In this document: in pieces, positions 21,948 through 34,359 of the stretch
How positions within the stretch are numbered: the stretch's first letter is position 1
Layout: each line of letters opens with the position of its first letter
The notes under the pieces: model-generated
What the model saw: only the letters and a program-made list of their open reading frames with translations
The model's database searches: none
Told to the model about the DNA's origin: nothing
Program-made: the position numbers and the translations under genes
Assembly: GCA_023078555.1 (NCBI GenBank)
Contig: CM041197.1
Location: 9,394,842-9,458,841, forward strand
Direction of reading: 5' to 3'
Length of the DNA: 64,000 nt
From: Ulva prolifera
Lineage: Eukaryota; Chlorophyta; Ulvophyceae; Ulvales; Ulvaceae

Positions 21948-24900
21948 TTACCTCTCATCACAATCTTCATCACACGGGAGCCAACTCCCGGACTCCCACT
22001 GCAAGTCCATCCTACCATGATATCCCATTTTCCCCACTGTCATGAAGGTGTCACCAGCCGGGTCAGGAATGTACACACAAGGACAGTGAATCTGTCGCAG
22101 AAAAACTGCAATCCTATAGCCCATTCTACGCCGTTTTGGTGCCAAGAAAAGGGCCCTCGGGATGGTACATGCTCCTAATGCTGGATCATCGTTGAAGTGA
22201 GTCTCCAATCCGACACCCTTCCTCACAGCAAGATGGTCCCACATTTTCCCCACTGCAAACCTGGCCTCGTCATTCGGCCAGCCCATACCCGCCCGTTTCA
22301 CTAGCAACAGTTGACTGATACGCATCACACATGCATTGTGTGCCCCACCAGCCCGGAAGGGAACATACACATACTGATCTGAGTGGGTACGCCCATATGC
22401 CTTGGTGCCGACCGCAGTTCGGACTACAAATGCTCCGCGATGAATGGTCGCAGAGTCTGAGCACTGCACTTCAGCCTTCTGATCATCTTCATGGTCAATG
22501 CCGCCTTTCTGTCTGTTCTTAGTGCCCTTGATATGTTCTGCTTTCAACTTACCGGCTATCTCCAGTTCTCCTTCAACTCTGTGAGCTCTGCCTACCCTAT
22601 CTGCCATTTCCGTGAGGCACTTGGCGAATCTACTCACCTGAAAACATGCAAATCTGGAGACAGTAGGTACAGTGCGGTTGTCACTGCAAATTGGGCCACA
22701 GAACACGTTGCACGGATGCTAGTACAATTACACACCTCATCTCGATCTTCGCCGGTGTAGGCAGGTGAGAGGGTGTGCAGCAAGGTGCCATAGTCGTCGC
22801 CCGTGTCCTTTGGTCGTGGTGACGGTGTCGGACGAATTGCGCGCAAAGGCTCATCAATGGACGGGTGTTGCTGTTGGTTGGCGCGCAGCCCCATTTCAAC
22901 CAGACATACGCCGGCAGATGCTCTTGCTGCGTGCTTCGTTGCATGTCCAGTAATTGCGCCCTTCGTGTGACGAATCATTCTCTCTCCCCAATCCTCACGT
23001 AGATACGCTCCAGGCAACGTGGCCATGACTTGCTGAGGTATGTGAGCAAAGCAACGGTGGACAAGACATGTCAAGGACTTGCAATGCAAGTGTTGTTCTG
23101 CATACTCACCAAATTGGAACAATTCCCTCTGTGCGTCTAAAATCTGTGCGTCGGTGTGTTGCCCTGGTCGATAGTGTAGGAAGTACAAGGTGAACTTCCG
23201 CAAATGGGCCCACATCTTCAAGATCCCTGGATGAATTTCTGATCTTGCTACGTACATGATCATGGCAATGGTAATCTCCACACCGGTGTTCAACTCTTCA
23301 AAGAGCCACTTTGAAAATGGGATTCCCCTGCAGTCAATGGAGCTCAACATGGATAGCCACGATTACATTGAATTCTTGGAGAAGTGAGGCTTACCGACGG
23401 AATTTCGGTGGGCGGCGATTGTATGCACTTGGATACTCAAATTTCTCACTGAAAGTGTCCATCCGATCTTGCAGTTGGCCTGCCAGGAAGAACCCCATGC
23501 CATCAACTTCGAGGCCGTTCGTGGTGTTGCAAATCAATTCCATGAAGTTACGAAGTAAGCTGTACAGTATTGAGTGCGACATGGGATCCACGAAAGTCAA
23601 TTGAAAACTGCATACAAACAAAGTTAACCTTGACAGCGCAAGAGACAGCATCTCCAAGTAATCAGTCGACCACAGCGCTTACTCGTATCCCAACAAGCCG
23701 CTCAATTGGAACGGATTCACTCCGCGACACCCAATCTCCATGTGTTTTTCGTTGGCATGATTATATCGCGAGTCCCAGGCTGCTTCGCAATCTGCACAGA
23801 TCGTGCACACCGCAGTCAACATCTGCATACCCGAGATAAGAAAACACGTCGCTGCAGTGACGTGTTGCTTATGGCTTGCACCACCAGCGTGAATTGAAGT
23901 CAACGGCACAGCGATTAGAGATTACATGCAATTGTACACGCAAGCATGTGATACCCATTGAATAGCATGATCAACTGATGTCGAGGGTTACCACTACAAC
24001 ATGCGTGAGTATCAATACGAATAGGGGCAAACGGACCTCGTGTGAGACGTCTCTGCTCTCTTGTGTGTGGGTTTGCAGAGTGCTGGCCGCCGTCTCTTGC
24101 CATTTCAGGCAGTTTATACTTCTTCTCAGCCTGTTTGGTGATGTTGAGGGCCTTGGTGCTGCGGGCGCGGTGCTGCACATCATCGACCAAGACACTTTGC
24201 AACGCAGCTTGGTCAGGCTGACCGTTCTTCCCGAATTGCACATTAATGGTTTTCTCCTTCTGCTGGCACTTTTTACCAACCTCCACTTTCTTGGTGCGCT
24301 TTTTCTGCATACAGATGAACAAGCTTATGCCAGTAAGACGACAAGTTGATTCAGCACCATGCACAAGAGTGCCGCACGGTTTTGTCTATGTCGGGGATAA
24401 CGGCAGTGCAAGGGCGGTAATATCCAGCAAAAGCCGTCCAGTTTAGCTTGATTCCATCGGGAAGCAGGCGAATGCCTCGAATGCCACATCTGTCACAACC
24501 ACTGAACCCAGTGTGTCCAGTTGTCAAAGCCCATCCTCGCCTCGCCGGGGTGTCTGCGAAAGCAAAGACGAAGACAGGATATACCTGCCGCCATTTCCGC
24601 CTATAAGTGTCCCAGACCCGTATGGGAAGACCTTCCACCAAATATTTTCCTGCAATGCCAGCACGCATGGATCACAACACTGTGCTAGAAGCACCACATC
24701 GCTCCTATGGTGAAGTGACAGGGAAGAAGGCCGGGGAGCAATGGCTCCCGCACACATACCATCTTTGTCAACAGAACCATTGGGTTCGTGAGCCTTGAAC
24801 TGCTTCAAAATGATTGACATGAACTCTTGCAAATTCGATGGCTCTTTCTCCCCTCCAATAAAAGCTAGTGGATAGCATGCTAAGTCTGTGTTGCAGAGGA

Positions 24901-26802
24901 AGCCGGGTAGATCAAGGCACTTGATGCCCACAACTGTTGTTGTCGCTCTGCCGTGCTGGTGAAGCTGGACACCATCCACAAATAACGCAAAACACAAAGT
25001 CAAGACATCGCCAGAAGCTGTCATGATTTCGTCGCTAGGATCGGGATCCACAAAATCCTCCGGTCTACATGTCGGTGCGGCTGCAGCGGTGGAAGGCCCA
25101 GCCACTTCTGGGGAAGCAAGGCCCGAGTCACCTGGGTGCTCGGAGACCTGGCTGGACAGGGTTGAGATGACGTGGCCGTGCACTTCATCAAGACGCTTGT
25201 ACACCGGAGAGTCCAACATGGCTCGTGTGCGCGTGCCCGCGAATCGTGCAAACATCTCGACTCCAAACATGTGTCTCACTACGTCGTCTAGCTTGAGAAT
25301 ATAAGCACTGCAAACGTGCGAAAGTGCACATGAATAAATGCATGCAGGGTGCATACATGACATGGCAACGGAGGTGAACAAACCTCCGTGCAGGCTGCAG
25401 TTGATTGTTCCTCTTTGAGTAGCGCAGGTTTCCACAATTGACACAACGTTCGCCGTGCCTCAAGCGTCTCTCAGCCATTGGTAACGATCGACCATAAACA
25501 GTCGGGCATTGCCCATTGTCACACAAATCCCATGCATATGCATCCGGACCTTGGAGGCACAACACCCCATTGATTAGATGTTCAGACCTACGATGTTTAC
25601 TATATGTCACACACAATGTCTTGTGTGGGTGCATCTCAAGCAGCACATCATTGCAGCATCACATACATGTACAATGGTTATGCAGGCAACAAAACTCGGG
25701 GACACACCGAGGCATGAAATTGGTGTCACCACTCAGAAATCCTCCGATGGACAACAGTCTGCACAAGTCATCGAACGCCCTTCGCGTCATACCACCGCGC
25801 AATTTCAGTGCGGCAAGGCAAAAGCAGGCCTGGCGGACTGTGATTGTGCTCCCAGATGCCACCATCTCGTCCGCGTTGTCTTGATACCATCGCACCGTGT
25901 ATGGTCGAGGAGGTGGCAACCCCTCATTCAGTTGCGCAGCCTTCTGCAGATCCATGCGGTACAATAGCTCAGCAGTGAGAACCTGCATACTGACATCCGG
26001 AGCAGCCTGGAGACCTTGCGATAAGGCGGCCTCCAAAACTGCAGCAACGTCGACCCCTCCACGGGCACGGATCTCATCTTCTCCAAATCGGATGAGGCTG
26101 GCCACATCCTGCACCGCACAGAGCGTGACCTTGGTACTATTGGATACGATCTAGAGAATAAGTAAATGAGTGTCAGATTGTAAAGAGATGCAGTGTCATA
26201 ACGACTGGGAAACTTTTGCACTGGACACAGTAACGTGGACTGACCGCATATTGTGCATCATCCTCTCCATTGACAGCCTCAGGAAGAGGCCTTGACTTTG
26301 TGGCGGCTGTGTCATCAACCTCCCAAGACAAGGGCACAACAGCGAATGTCTCTTCTGACTGCTGCTCATCACCTGGGGGTGGTACGTATGGTGGTAGCTT
26401 GGGCCCTTCGTCCTCAGCGTCGCTGACAGCTGGTGTAAATAATATACTCAAGTCTGAAGCCCCTATTGGTCTTGAATATGGGCCAACAGGATCACTAAGG
26501 TCATCATGCTGGGGCAATGGCGGAGATGGCTGTCTATGTTGAGCACTGGCGTCGCCACCTGCAGCAACATATACACAGCGCTCCGGCGTGACCACATTAG
26601 CTATGGGAAACAACTCTCCACCATCTGATACGCGAAGAACGTTGCGCTTGTGCGTCTTGGAAATGAGATGTCGACTCAGGTGCCCCGTATGTCTAACCTT
26701 CTTGCCGCACTTTCTGCACCAGAACCAGCCGTATGCAAGACTCACAAATTCTTCCCTCGCTGGCTCCTCTGTCGACTGAGATCTCGACCTCTTCTTTGCC
26801 AT
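21948..26802 (-). CDS. CACTA/EnSpm tnp2-type transposase with N-terminal zinc finger
   Basis: Exon 1 (26802 to about 26245) encodes a C2H2-like finger, WFWCRKCGKKVRHTGHLSRH, then a Pro-rich linker. Exon 2 (from about 26151) reads IVSNSTKVTLC to CCLHNHC. The next exon gives a Cys cluster (LCDNGQC ... CVNCGNLRY ... QPAR) that matches the zinc knot of tnp2 proteins. Following exons encode ALFVDGVQLHQHGR (likely first catalytic Asp region) and, spliced in phase as KDG|KYLVEGLPIRVWD, the tnp2 signature FADTPARRGW, GHTGFSGCDRCGIRG. A later exon (from about 23350) includes LTCLVHRCFAHIP and YLREDWGERMIRH, corresponding to the DUF4218-like part. The last exon ends at 21948 after DEDCDER. The frames look intact, so it may be active. 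Several internal splice sites are approximate. Confidence 0.72.
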
Positions 26803-26972
26803 TGACTGCGTCCATGGACGACGTTTCTGCTATCGCTAATACTACGCCATTCTCCGGATACAGATCGTGCCCTAGACAACCACAAATAATTTCTAAGTGG
26901 CTCGTACCAAACGTCGACGTGACTCAGACGATCGCATCGCGCACGCACTCTGGAACTAAACCACCCACATGT

Positions 26973-28194
26973 CGTCTTGTGAATTCATAATCGGTGGACC
27001 ACGGCCAGTAATGGACTGCTTCTTGCCTAGTGGCCAGGTACTGATCGGAAAGTGACACGTAAACATCGCGCTGGTTGAGTCTGGATATCGAGCTTTCAGC
27101 TCGAAGCCAGGATGGTGTCCTCATCAACCTGTTCCGGCAGATTGACACAAACGCTTTGTAGAGTAGATAACAGACATAATATCCAGCAATGCATGCCTAA
27201 TCGTGGTGATCAGCCCCGGCGAGCTGGTCGCTCGCCGTGGCCACGCTGACGAGTCGTCGCGACCCGTGCCGTCGAGTCAGACGGACTCTCAACAACCAGC
27301 TGACTTATCAATCATCACCAGTGACACATATTATGGTGTTTTCGAGGTGTTCTCGGCCCACCGAGCACAATGGGCATGCGCTGGGCGCCATTTGACGCCA
27401 TTTGAGCCGTGCTGGGCAAAACAGCACTTTTGGTCAAGAACCCCTTGTTTCGCTGGGCATTCACACCTGTTTCGCCCAGTATGCTTAAGACCGATTCAGG
27501 TTGTTCTACTCAGTCTATAGCTCTTTAAAGCGTGTTCCAGAGCGTTCTGAGGTGCCCGCGCTCCCGGTGGACGTGCATGCAGACCGAGTGCCCACCCCCC
27601 TGTAAGTGTATCTCGCACACATTTTGAAACAGAATCAAAAACTTGCCTGAAAACTTTGATCCTCCTCCATATGGCCCGTCCTGGTCCCAACATCCGCGTG
27701 TCTGGCATCTGGATGCTTGGGGCTTCTGCTTTGTGTTCAGCCTGGCGTGTATGTTTCCGTTGTGGCGTTTTGCCATGAAACTGCCTGTGCTGGTTGTATG
27801 TTTTCCTCGATGTGGGCTGAAGAGCACGCTGTCTGTTTTTTTATTTCTGCCACGCGTATGCACTGGCCTGTGCTGGTGTGAGTGCTGCATCGCACTATCG
27901 GGCAGTGTGGGTGTCAAGGTGACGACAGAAGGATCTAATTACATGGGTGTAAAGTAAAGTAAACCTGGCTTTACATAGCCGCATCCTGAGGAGGACATGG
28001 ACCACTCCGAATGAACGGCACCACGTCTTGTGGGCCATTGCTTGGCGGAGCGCCGGAATAGCTGCTGCGAGGGTCCGAAAAAATACCAGAAGCAGAAGTC
28101 AAGAAAAAATGCACTGAGAAAAGTCGGAAAAACGAAGAGAAAATCGAAAGAGAACCAGGATTCGCCTTATTCCAACAGCCACACAAGCTCAAAC
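26973..28194 (-). repeat. 1.22-kb direct repeat flanking the transposon, right copy
   Basis: Nearly identical to 12576-13807. Here the repeat runs without interruption into the UGE-exon remnant of copy B, the same arrangement as in copies A and C. The right copy is therefore the one in its ancestral position. Confidence 0.8.
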
Positions 28195-28321
28195 CACCGC
28201 TCACAAGCGTCCACGCTGACGAACCTGGATCACAACCTCTGGCACCTCTGCCAACTACACCCCCCAGGATCATAGCACTGCAAATGCAACCGCCGCGGCA
28301 ACATCAGGCATGTTCGTGCAG

Positions 28322-28438
28322 ATGTGGGCGGACGCATCGAAGATCGAGCGCGTCATGAAGTGGCAGGCACGCTACACCGACGTCCAGGAGAGCCTGCGCC
28401 ACGCCTGGGGCTGGCGCCGCCGCCACCCGCACGGCTAA
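28322..28438 (+). pseudogene. Orphan last exon of UDP-glucose 4-epimerase (copy B)
   Basis: An acceptor (ttcgtgcag) is followed by [15 protein letters not shown] and on to [10 protein letters not shown], then TAA where the intact gene reads TAC for Tyr, so it ends five residues early. The reading frame is otherwise kept, unlike copy A. No upstream UGE exons exist here: the intron side runs into the transposon repeat. Confidence 0.78.
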
Positions 28439-29879
28439 CCCATCAAGCCGAGACACCCCGTGCCCGCCCGTCAGCCGCCACAGCGCCGCAGCACCGCTCT
28501 CCGCGGCGCCTGCACGGCCGCCCGGCCGGGGGCCGCCGCGCGGCGCGGCCCTCGCTGCTCCCCTGGGAGGCCGTGCCGCCCTCAGCTGCCCATAGGGCTG
28601 AGCTGGAGCATGCGTTGCGAGCACCACCTGTAATTGTATATGAAGACGTCATCCAGGTGGGGCGTGGCCGTGGGCAACCACAGATATTCAGGGCCACATG
28701 CATATGGTTGCGGATCGGAAAGGTGGCCTGTAGGGTCGGACTGCTGCAATGTACCCACAGTGGCTCCAGGGATTCAGAATGTGAGCCTGTTTGCACATGG
28801 AATGCACTCTGCTGAGTACAAGCAACGGGCTGTGCCGCGCCAGAGCGCGGCACAGCTTGCTCTGGCGCAGCCGGCGGAGATGAAGAGTGTTAGCCTGTTT
28901 GTACATGCATATGGCACTGGTTCGACGTTGCCGGCCCAGTGTATTGCGCAATTAGCATCACTCCAACGTGCAACACAAACAGGGCAGGGCCTGATGGGAA
29001 TTGGTACAGACTGCTGCCTAGGCAGCTACACAGCTACACGTGGCACCGACAACATGGTTTACTTTACTTTACATGCAGCAGGCTTGGCACCTATATATAG
29101 CTACTTGCTACGCTGACTACAGGCTGGAACACCCTGTCGACAACGGGGTACTGCCCTGAATTCAAGTGCAACCCACTGCCGCATGCTGACACCATTGCGC
29201 GCGCTACCCACTGCTGATACTGTTACCCACTGCTGATACTACGCAATGCACAACGCAGCAGCAGCAGTACAATACTGTACAACGTTTAACGTGGTGTATG
29301 TGGTGTATGAACAACGTGGTGTACTACGTTGTCACTCGCAACTCACTGTGTAACACTGGTGTCATGCAAGATGTGCACACCCCCAAGGCAGGCAGGTGTG
29401 TCCATGCCACAAGGGAGGCGGACATGTGAGCAGCATGTAAGCAGCGATGACTGTAAATGTAAGCAGTGATGACTGTAGCGCTCACCTACAGACTACTACT
29501 GAGGTGCTGCTGGCCACTGAAAGCCATGTGAACTCGACGTCACGTCAAACAAATATCAACAGATGCTGCTATGGTATACTGAGCTGCTGCTAGTCAGCGC
29601 TTGCAGTGCCCACACAGGAGCACCCAGCTGGGTGGCAGCAACCGGCCGCTTCAAGTTCACTCATGCACTCCGAGTCACCCACAAAGACGGGAGACATGCC
29701 AGCAAGGCAAGGCCTAGGTGTGCAGGAGGTCATGCGCGTCAGCATGAATGTCAGCCACTAGGAAGCAATTAGTGCAAGTGGCACGCCTCCCACCTGTCGG
29801 CAACAACACGCATCCACCACCGTAGGCCTAGGTTGCTGCTGTGCCGGCATCACTGTCAATATTATGATGGCGACAGGTG
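28439..29879. other. Spacer of copy B between UGE remnant and secreted gene
   Basis: No gene seen. It aligns, inverted, with 8781-10087 and with 35390-36640. A short tandem cgtggtgtatg/ctgctgatac area lies at about 29200-29330. Confidence 0.5.
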
Positions 29880-31878
29880 TCAATTGCAAGGCCTGGTGAG
29901 TGGCGGTGGCGTACTGCAGCGAGGCATCCACATCACCTCATCCTCGTCAGCCTCCTCAGTGAACAGTGCCTTCTCCATACAGTTGTGTGCAGCCTGCCTG
30001 CAGTCACACATGTGGGCATGCATGCCCTCCTTCTCCGTACAACATGCCTTCATGCACGCCTCCGAAGCGAGCGCGGGCGAGCGAAGCTTGCCGCGGCGGC
30101 CGCGGCGGACGGGGCGCGTGCGCACGCGCACCTCCCTCATGGAGCCGGCCTTGCGCTGCTTCCGGATGGATGCGGCCCTCTCCGTGGCTGTCATGCCCCT
30201 CGAGGGCACGCGTGGCGCCTTGCTGCCCATGCCCTCGCGCTGCGGCGCGGGCGGCATGCCATCGTCGTCGTCCTGCTCCTCCTCATCATCATGCATCTCA
30301 GGCTCTGCCACAGGCTCGGGCACCGGCGCAGGCATCGTTTCCGGCTCTGGGACAGCCTCGGGCATGGGCTTTGGCGCTGCCTCGGGCATCACGTCGGGCT
30401 CAACGTCAGTCTCCGGCTCTGGCACCGGCTTCGGCTGTGGCTCATGCATCATCTCGGCCTCAACCTCAGCCTCTGGCTCCAGATCCACCACCTCCGTCTC
30501 CGGCTCTGGAACAGGCTCCGGCATCACCGCCGGCTCCGGCTCCGACTCACCGCTGCTCACATTGCCGCCGCTGCCGCATAGCTCCATGCGCATCTCCCTC
30601 ATCTCCAGAACCGCCCCCATGAACGTCGGCGCGATCTCGCCGTCCGAGGTGCGATCCGGCAGCAGCGCCAGCGGGCCGTAGCCGTACGCGGACGCAACGA
30701 TATGGAAGCCCCCGGAACAGAAGAAGCCCTTGCCAAGGGCGCCGTAGAGCGCGTCCAGCATGCATGACATCTGGCCCGGCAGCGGCTTGGTCTGGTGGTC
30801 GCGCGGCGGGGGCATGATGAAGAGGCGCTTGCCGGACGCCGCGACGTAGCGCGCGGCCTCGAAGTGCGGCTGGTCCGGGGAGTCCGGGTTGTCGCACCAG
30901 TACTCCGAGCGGACCTCCATGACGACGCCGCTGCAGGCCGGGTGGTCGATCGACGGCTGCACGCCGCGCCTGGATGTTACGCGCTGCACGGCCGCTGGTG
31001 TGCCGTTGCTCGGGGCATACATGAATATTCTTCGCGGTGCACATGTACAGCCGCAATCAGCCGGCCATCGACTCGAGGATCCACTAGTACTGTTTCCGCA
31101 AGCATGCGCGCCCAAGCAGACACACGAGCCGGATACGACTACACAGGTCGTTGCTCATGCCAGTGTGTGTGAGCGCCTCCGTACGAGCGGACGTACACGT
31201 ATGAGCCTCAACTTCACCATGTTTGTATCGAACAGCTTACTTGTGGCATCATTTGAAGCACGGCGCCGGCGGAACCTGATACACACAGCACACTAATCAC
31301 GCATGCGCAGCACCCTATAGTGCACAATGCATGCATGTCATGTATGAAAGCGGGGACCGCACGGTGATAGCGTCCTTGTACTTCATGGCGCTGCCGAAGC
31401 TCTTTACGAGGATCAGCGCCTCGTCGACGTCCGGGGACGCCGCGACCTTGTCGAGCTGCCCGGTGGACAGCGTCACGCGGATGTCCGAGGCCTGGCCACC
31501 GTCGTTCCCCCACAGGAACACCTCGTCCGCGTCAAACCCGAGCTCCTGGAATTTCTCGATGATTCCTGTCCCCTTTGCCGCATCCCATGTCGACCATGGC
31601 TGCGCCAGGACGCGGGGGATGTCGCCGAAGGACTGCATGAACTTGCCGCGGCGCCGGCCCTCGTCGAGGCGGTTCGGCATCGGGTCGGTGGGGTGGGGGG
31701 CGCCCATGCCGAAGAGGCCCTCGACGACGCCCTTCGCCTCGGCCCAGTCGTCGGCCTGGCGGATGAGCTCGTCCGGGAGCTGGTTTGTGTTCATCCAGAT
31801 CTGGAAGGCGGCGGCGCTCTGCAGGAGCGGTGCGGCCGCGAGCGCCTGCGCGGCGGTCTGGGCTGCGGTGTGCGGCAT
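29880..31878 (-). CDS. Secreted protein paralogue (copy B) with collapsed Cys array
   Basis: Two exons, 31878-31363 and 30956-29880, give about 530 residues. Exon 1 has exactly the same length (516 nt) and phase as in copy A. The signal peptide (ALAAAPLLQSAAAF) and the conserved ~300-residue domain are nearly the same, with a handful of substitutions such as FLWGNDGG for FLWGDDDG. After that it differs: a longer Pro/Glu/Met tract (PEPVAEPEMHDDEEE), a basic segment, and only one CMKACC unit followed by a degenerate MHAHMCDCRQ region. The stop used by copy A has become TGG, adding 16 residues (MPRCSTPPPL...). The function is unknown; both copies look translatable. Confidence 0.74.
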
Positions 31879-33351
31879 CGTGGTGCCTGCATGCATATGT
31901 GGGGGAGGAGGGGTCAGCTGCATGCAGATACATGGTCCCTGGTCCCTGGTCCCTGCCTTTTGCTCAAGGGCATGGACACGCTGCACGGGCCAGTTCCGGA
32001 TGACGGAATGCAGGTGTGGCGGCGGTCATAGTGTGATCGTACGTGTGGGTATGTGTGTGTTGCTGTTGAACTGGATGAGATTCAGTTTCGGTACTTTTCT
32101 TCTGCCGTTCACTCTTTTGTGACTACGGAACTCCGTATCAATGCAGATCTTATCAAAGGATGGTCCCCGAGGATCCAAGAGTGGTGCCAGTGCCACTGGA
32201 TGCCGCAAAGGCCTGTCCGGACAGAATGACGGTGGCGGTCAATGGCCAGTCTCGGCACGCCCGACCTGACATGCTAGGCGGTCGTCGCATCATGATGGTG
32301 ATGGGAGCACGTCTCTACGGCGCAGAAGTTTCGCAGGGATGCAGTTGCACAAAGACAGTTTGCAGGGCAAGATGGACCTGGTTTGTGCACAGGAACACAC
32401 ACGCCGCCGGGCACGACTGCCGTGATGGTCACATTTCGGGTAGCTACCCTATAGGAAACGCGTAGCGGTGCTCACGGAGTCTCTCCAGTTGCAATTTACG
32501 GCCAGAATTGCCTCAGGCGGGTGGAGGATGCAGGTGACGGCCGTGGAGCATTAATGCTAAGAATATTCGCAGGTAGGCCCGTGTGCATGCGCAGCCACGG
32601 CTTGCGACTCCGAGTCGCCTGGGCCCCGGGACAGAAGAGTGACTCTTTGGAACGGGCAATGTGGCGGTCTGGTGATACGGCCGCTATACCGCCAAATTTT
32701 TGCCCGTCTCCACGCGCAAGGATCCGCAGACAACCACAGCCAGAGGGTCTCTGCTGATTCTAATTATAAACCCACGCAAGAACAGCCACACGACATCAGC
32801 GCATGCACACAGGCATCGGCACGGCAATGTCGGGTCTTCCGCGCGGCCGCATCATACCGCATGCGCAACCCAACAACTGAGACCACTCCGAGTGTGGAGT
32901 CCACAGGCAAGGCCTCGACGTGTGCCAGGTGCATTCTGCACCCGCCTGCCGACATGCCAGGAGCGCCATCATGATGGAATCGTTCACAGTGCAACCTGAC
33001 TAGCTGGCGCGCGGCCAAGATGATGTCCCGGGCCCGGGCAGATACCTGGCAGTCAACACGCATGTTTCTCAGCCTGTTTCAGAGCCGCGTCGTGTGCTTC
33101 AAGTTGTCTTTGCTCATTCTTTCTGCTGCAACACATGTGCACAGCTGCGTGCCCTGCCATTGCGGGCTTTCATGATGCATGCACACATGTGCACAACATG
33201 GTTAGTCAGGGTATTGTCAGCACAGCAGCAAAAGTGCGGCTGGCACTGCATGGCATGATCACACTGGCCAGTTCAGATACCGCAGTCCTGGCTGCCTTGC
33301 TGCTGCACGGGTTTCTCATTGCATGAAGTTTTACTTCAGGAGTCACGTACG

Positions 33352-33399
33352 TGTGGGGGAAACTCAGGGCACGTACGTCACACGTGAGTTTCCCCCACA
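33352..33399. repeat. Inverted repeat with 15-bp perfect arms
   Basis: Left arm tgtgggggaaactca (33352-33366) and right arm tgagtttcccccaca (33385-33399) are exact reverse complements around an 18-nt loop that contains acgtacgt. A second acgtacgt lies just left of the hairpin. Confidence 0.8.
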
Positions 33400-33707
33400 T
33401 GCCAAGGAATGCTGTAGCTGAGCAATTGCAAATACATCAAGAAGACTCGATCATTGCGCAAGCGGACGGATACGCAGAGGAGGTTGCGGAAATGCGTTGA
33501 CAGTGTCATGCGGCTCATGCCATGTTCTGGGACGCGCAGCGCGTGCTAATGCATGAAGAGGGCGAAAGGACGATCGACGGCCACAGCTATATATATGTTT
33601 TTGCGGCACCTACAGGCAGCTGCGCAGCTGGGCAGCTGGTCGATCGGGAAGTACTCACAACCTGGACGCGCTCTTTTGTAAGTCTGAACGCGCGCGGGAC
33701 CTACTAA

Positions 33708-33736
33708 CACCAGGACCGTCCGACGGAGTCCTGGTG
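33708..33736. repeat. Near-perfect hairpin
   Basis: The arms caccaggac (33708-33716) and gtcctggtg (33728-33736) are exact reverse complements. The loop can extend the stem through ccgtc/gacgg with a one-base bulge. Confidence 0.7.
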
Positions 33737-34359
33737 ACCGCTGGAGCCTGTATACATGTATACGAGAGCCAATCGCTGTATCTCTGAGACACCTCTGAGA
33801 TACAATGTGCATCAAAGTGAGAGCCTAGGCAATTTGGACAGAGCTTGCGCTTTTCTTCAGGCATGTGCATTGCAATTGACGCCACAACGTTCACGCCACC
33901 GTGTGAAAACGTGGGTGCAGCTAAAGCTCAAGGCGCTGCGCAGCTATAGCTATCGATATCGATACCGTGGCCAGGCGACAGTGCCGCGAGAAGCGCTTCT
34001 CGCCAGCGACGAGAACATACAGAAAACACAGATAGGAGGTCACCTGTCAGACGTCTTTCTCTGAACTGGTCTGCGTGGACGTTGAGCCGGCGCTGGAAAG
34101 AGCTGTGCGAAGCGTTCAGCCGTACGAACGATGTGTAGCAACGAGCTGGGCTTTCCAGCTAGCGACGAAACACTGAAACGGCATCAGGACATTGACCTGC
34201 CTTGAGGCGAAGAGGACGGTCAATGTGCGCGGGGCTACACTGGACGGCCGAATTTGAGGGGGCATTCTGCACAAGAATCCATGGTCCGAACGTCCCAATG
34301 CATGCGGTCATTGGCCTCACGCGCGCTATCTCGAGATGAGTCCGGGCGTGAGAGAACTG

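Larger units (their letters stand above)
13808..26972 (-). mobile_element. CACTA/EnSpm-like DNA transposon with two genes
   Basis: The 13.2-kb segment between the two 1.2-kb direct repeats holds two multi-exon genes on the minus strand: a tnp2-type transposase (26802-21948) and an unknown second protein (20092-15472). Two-gene organisation (transposase plus accessory DNA-binding protein) is usual for CACTA elements. I could not identify convincing terminal inverted repeats or a 3-bp target duplication. A CACTA pentamer occurs right at 13807-13811, but the matching TAGTG was not found at the right end, so the exact termini are open. Confidence 0.6.
31879..34359. other. Intergenic of copy B with hairpins, no gene seen
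   Basis: Upstream of the copy B secreted gene. The part at 33790-34345 aligns, inverted, with 3865-4340. It contains two strong hairpins (33352-33399 and 33708-33736). Short ORFs on both strands have no recognisable product. Confidence 0.45.

Noticed and set aside
12576-28194. LTR retrotransposon
   Set aside because: The flanking repeats resemble LTRs in placement, but the internal genes encode a tnp2 transposase and no reverse transcriptase or integrase, and the repeats match a host intron.
29833-30681. 282-residue open frame on the plus strand
   Set aside because: Ser/Gly low-complexity shadow of the acidic Pro-Glu region of the copy B secreted gene.
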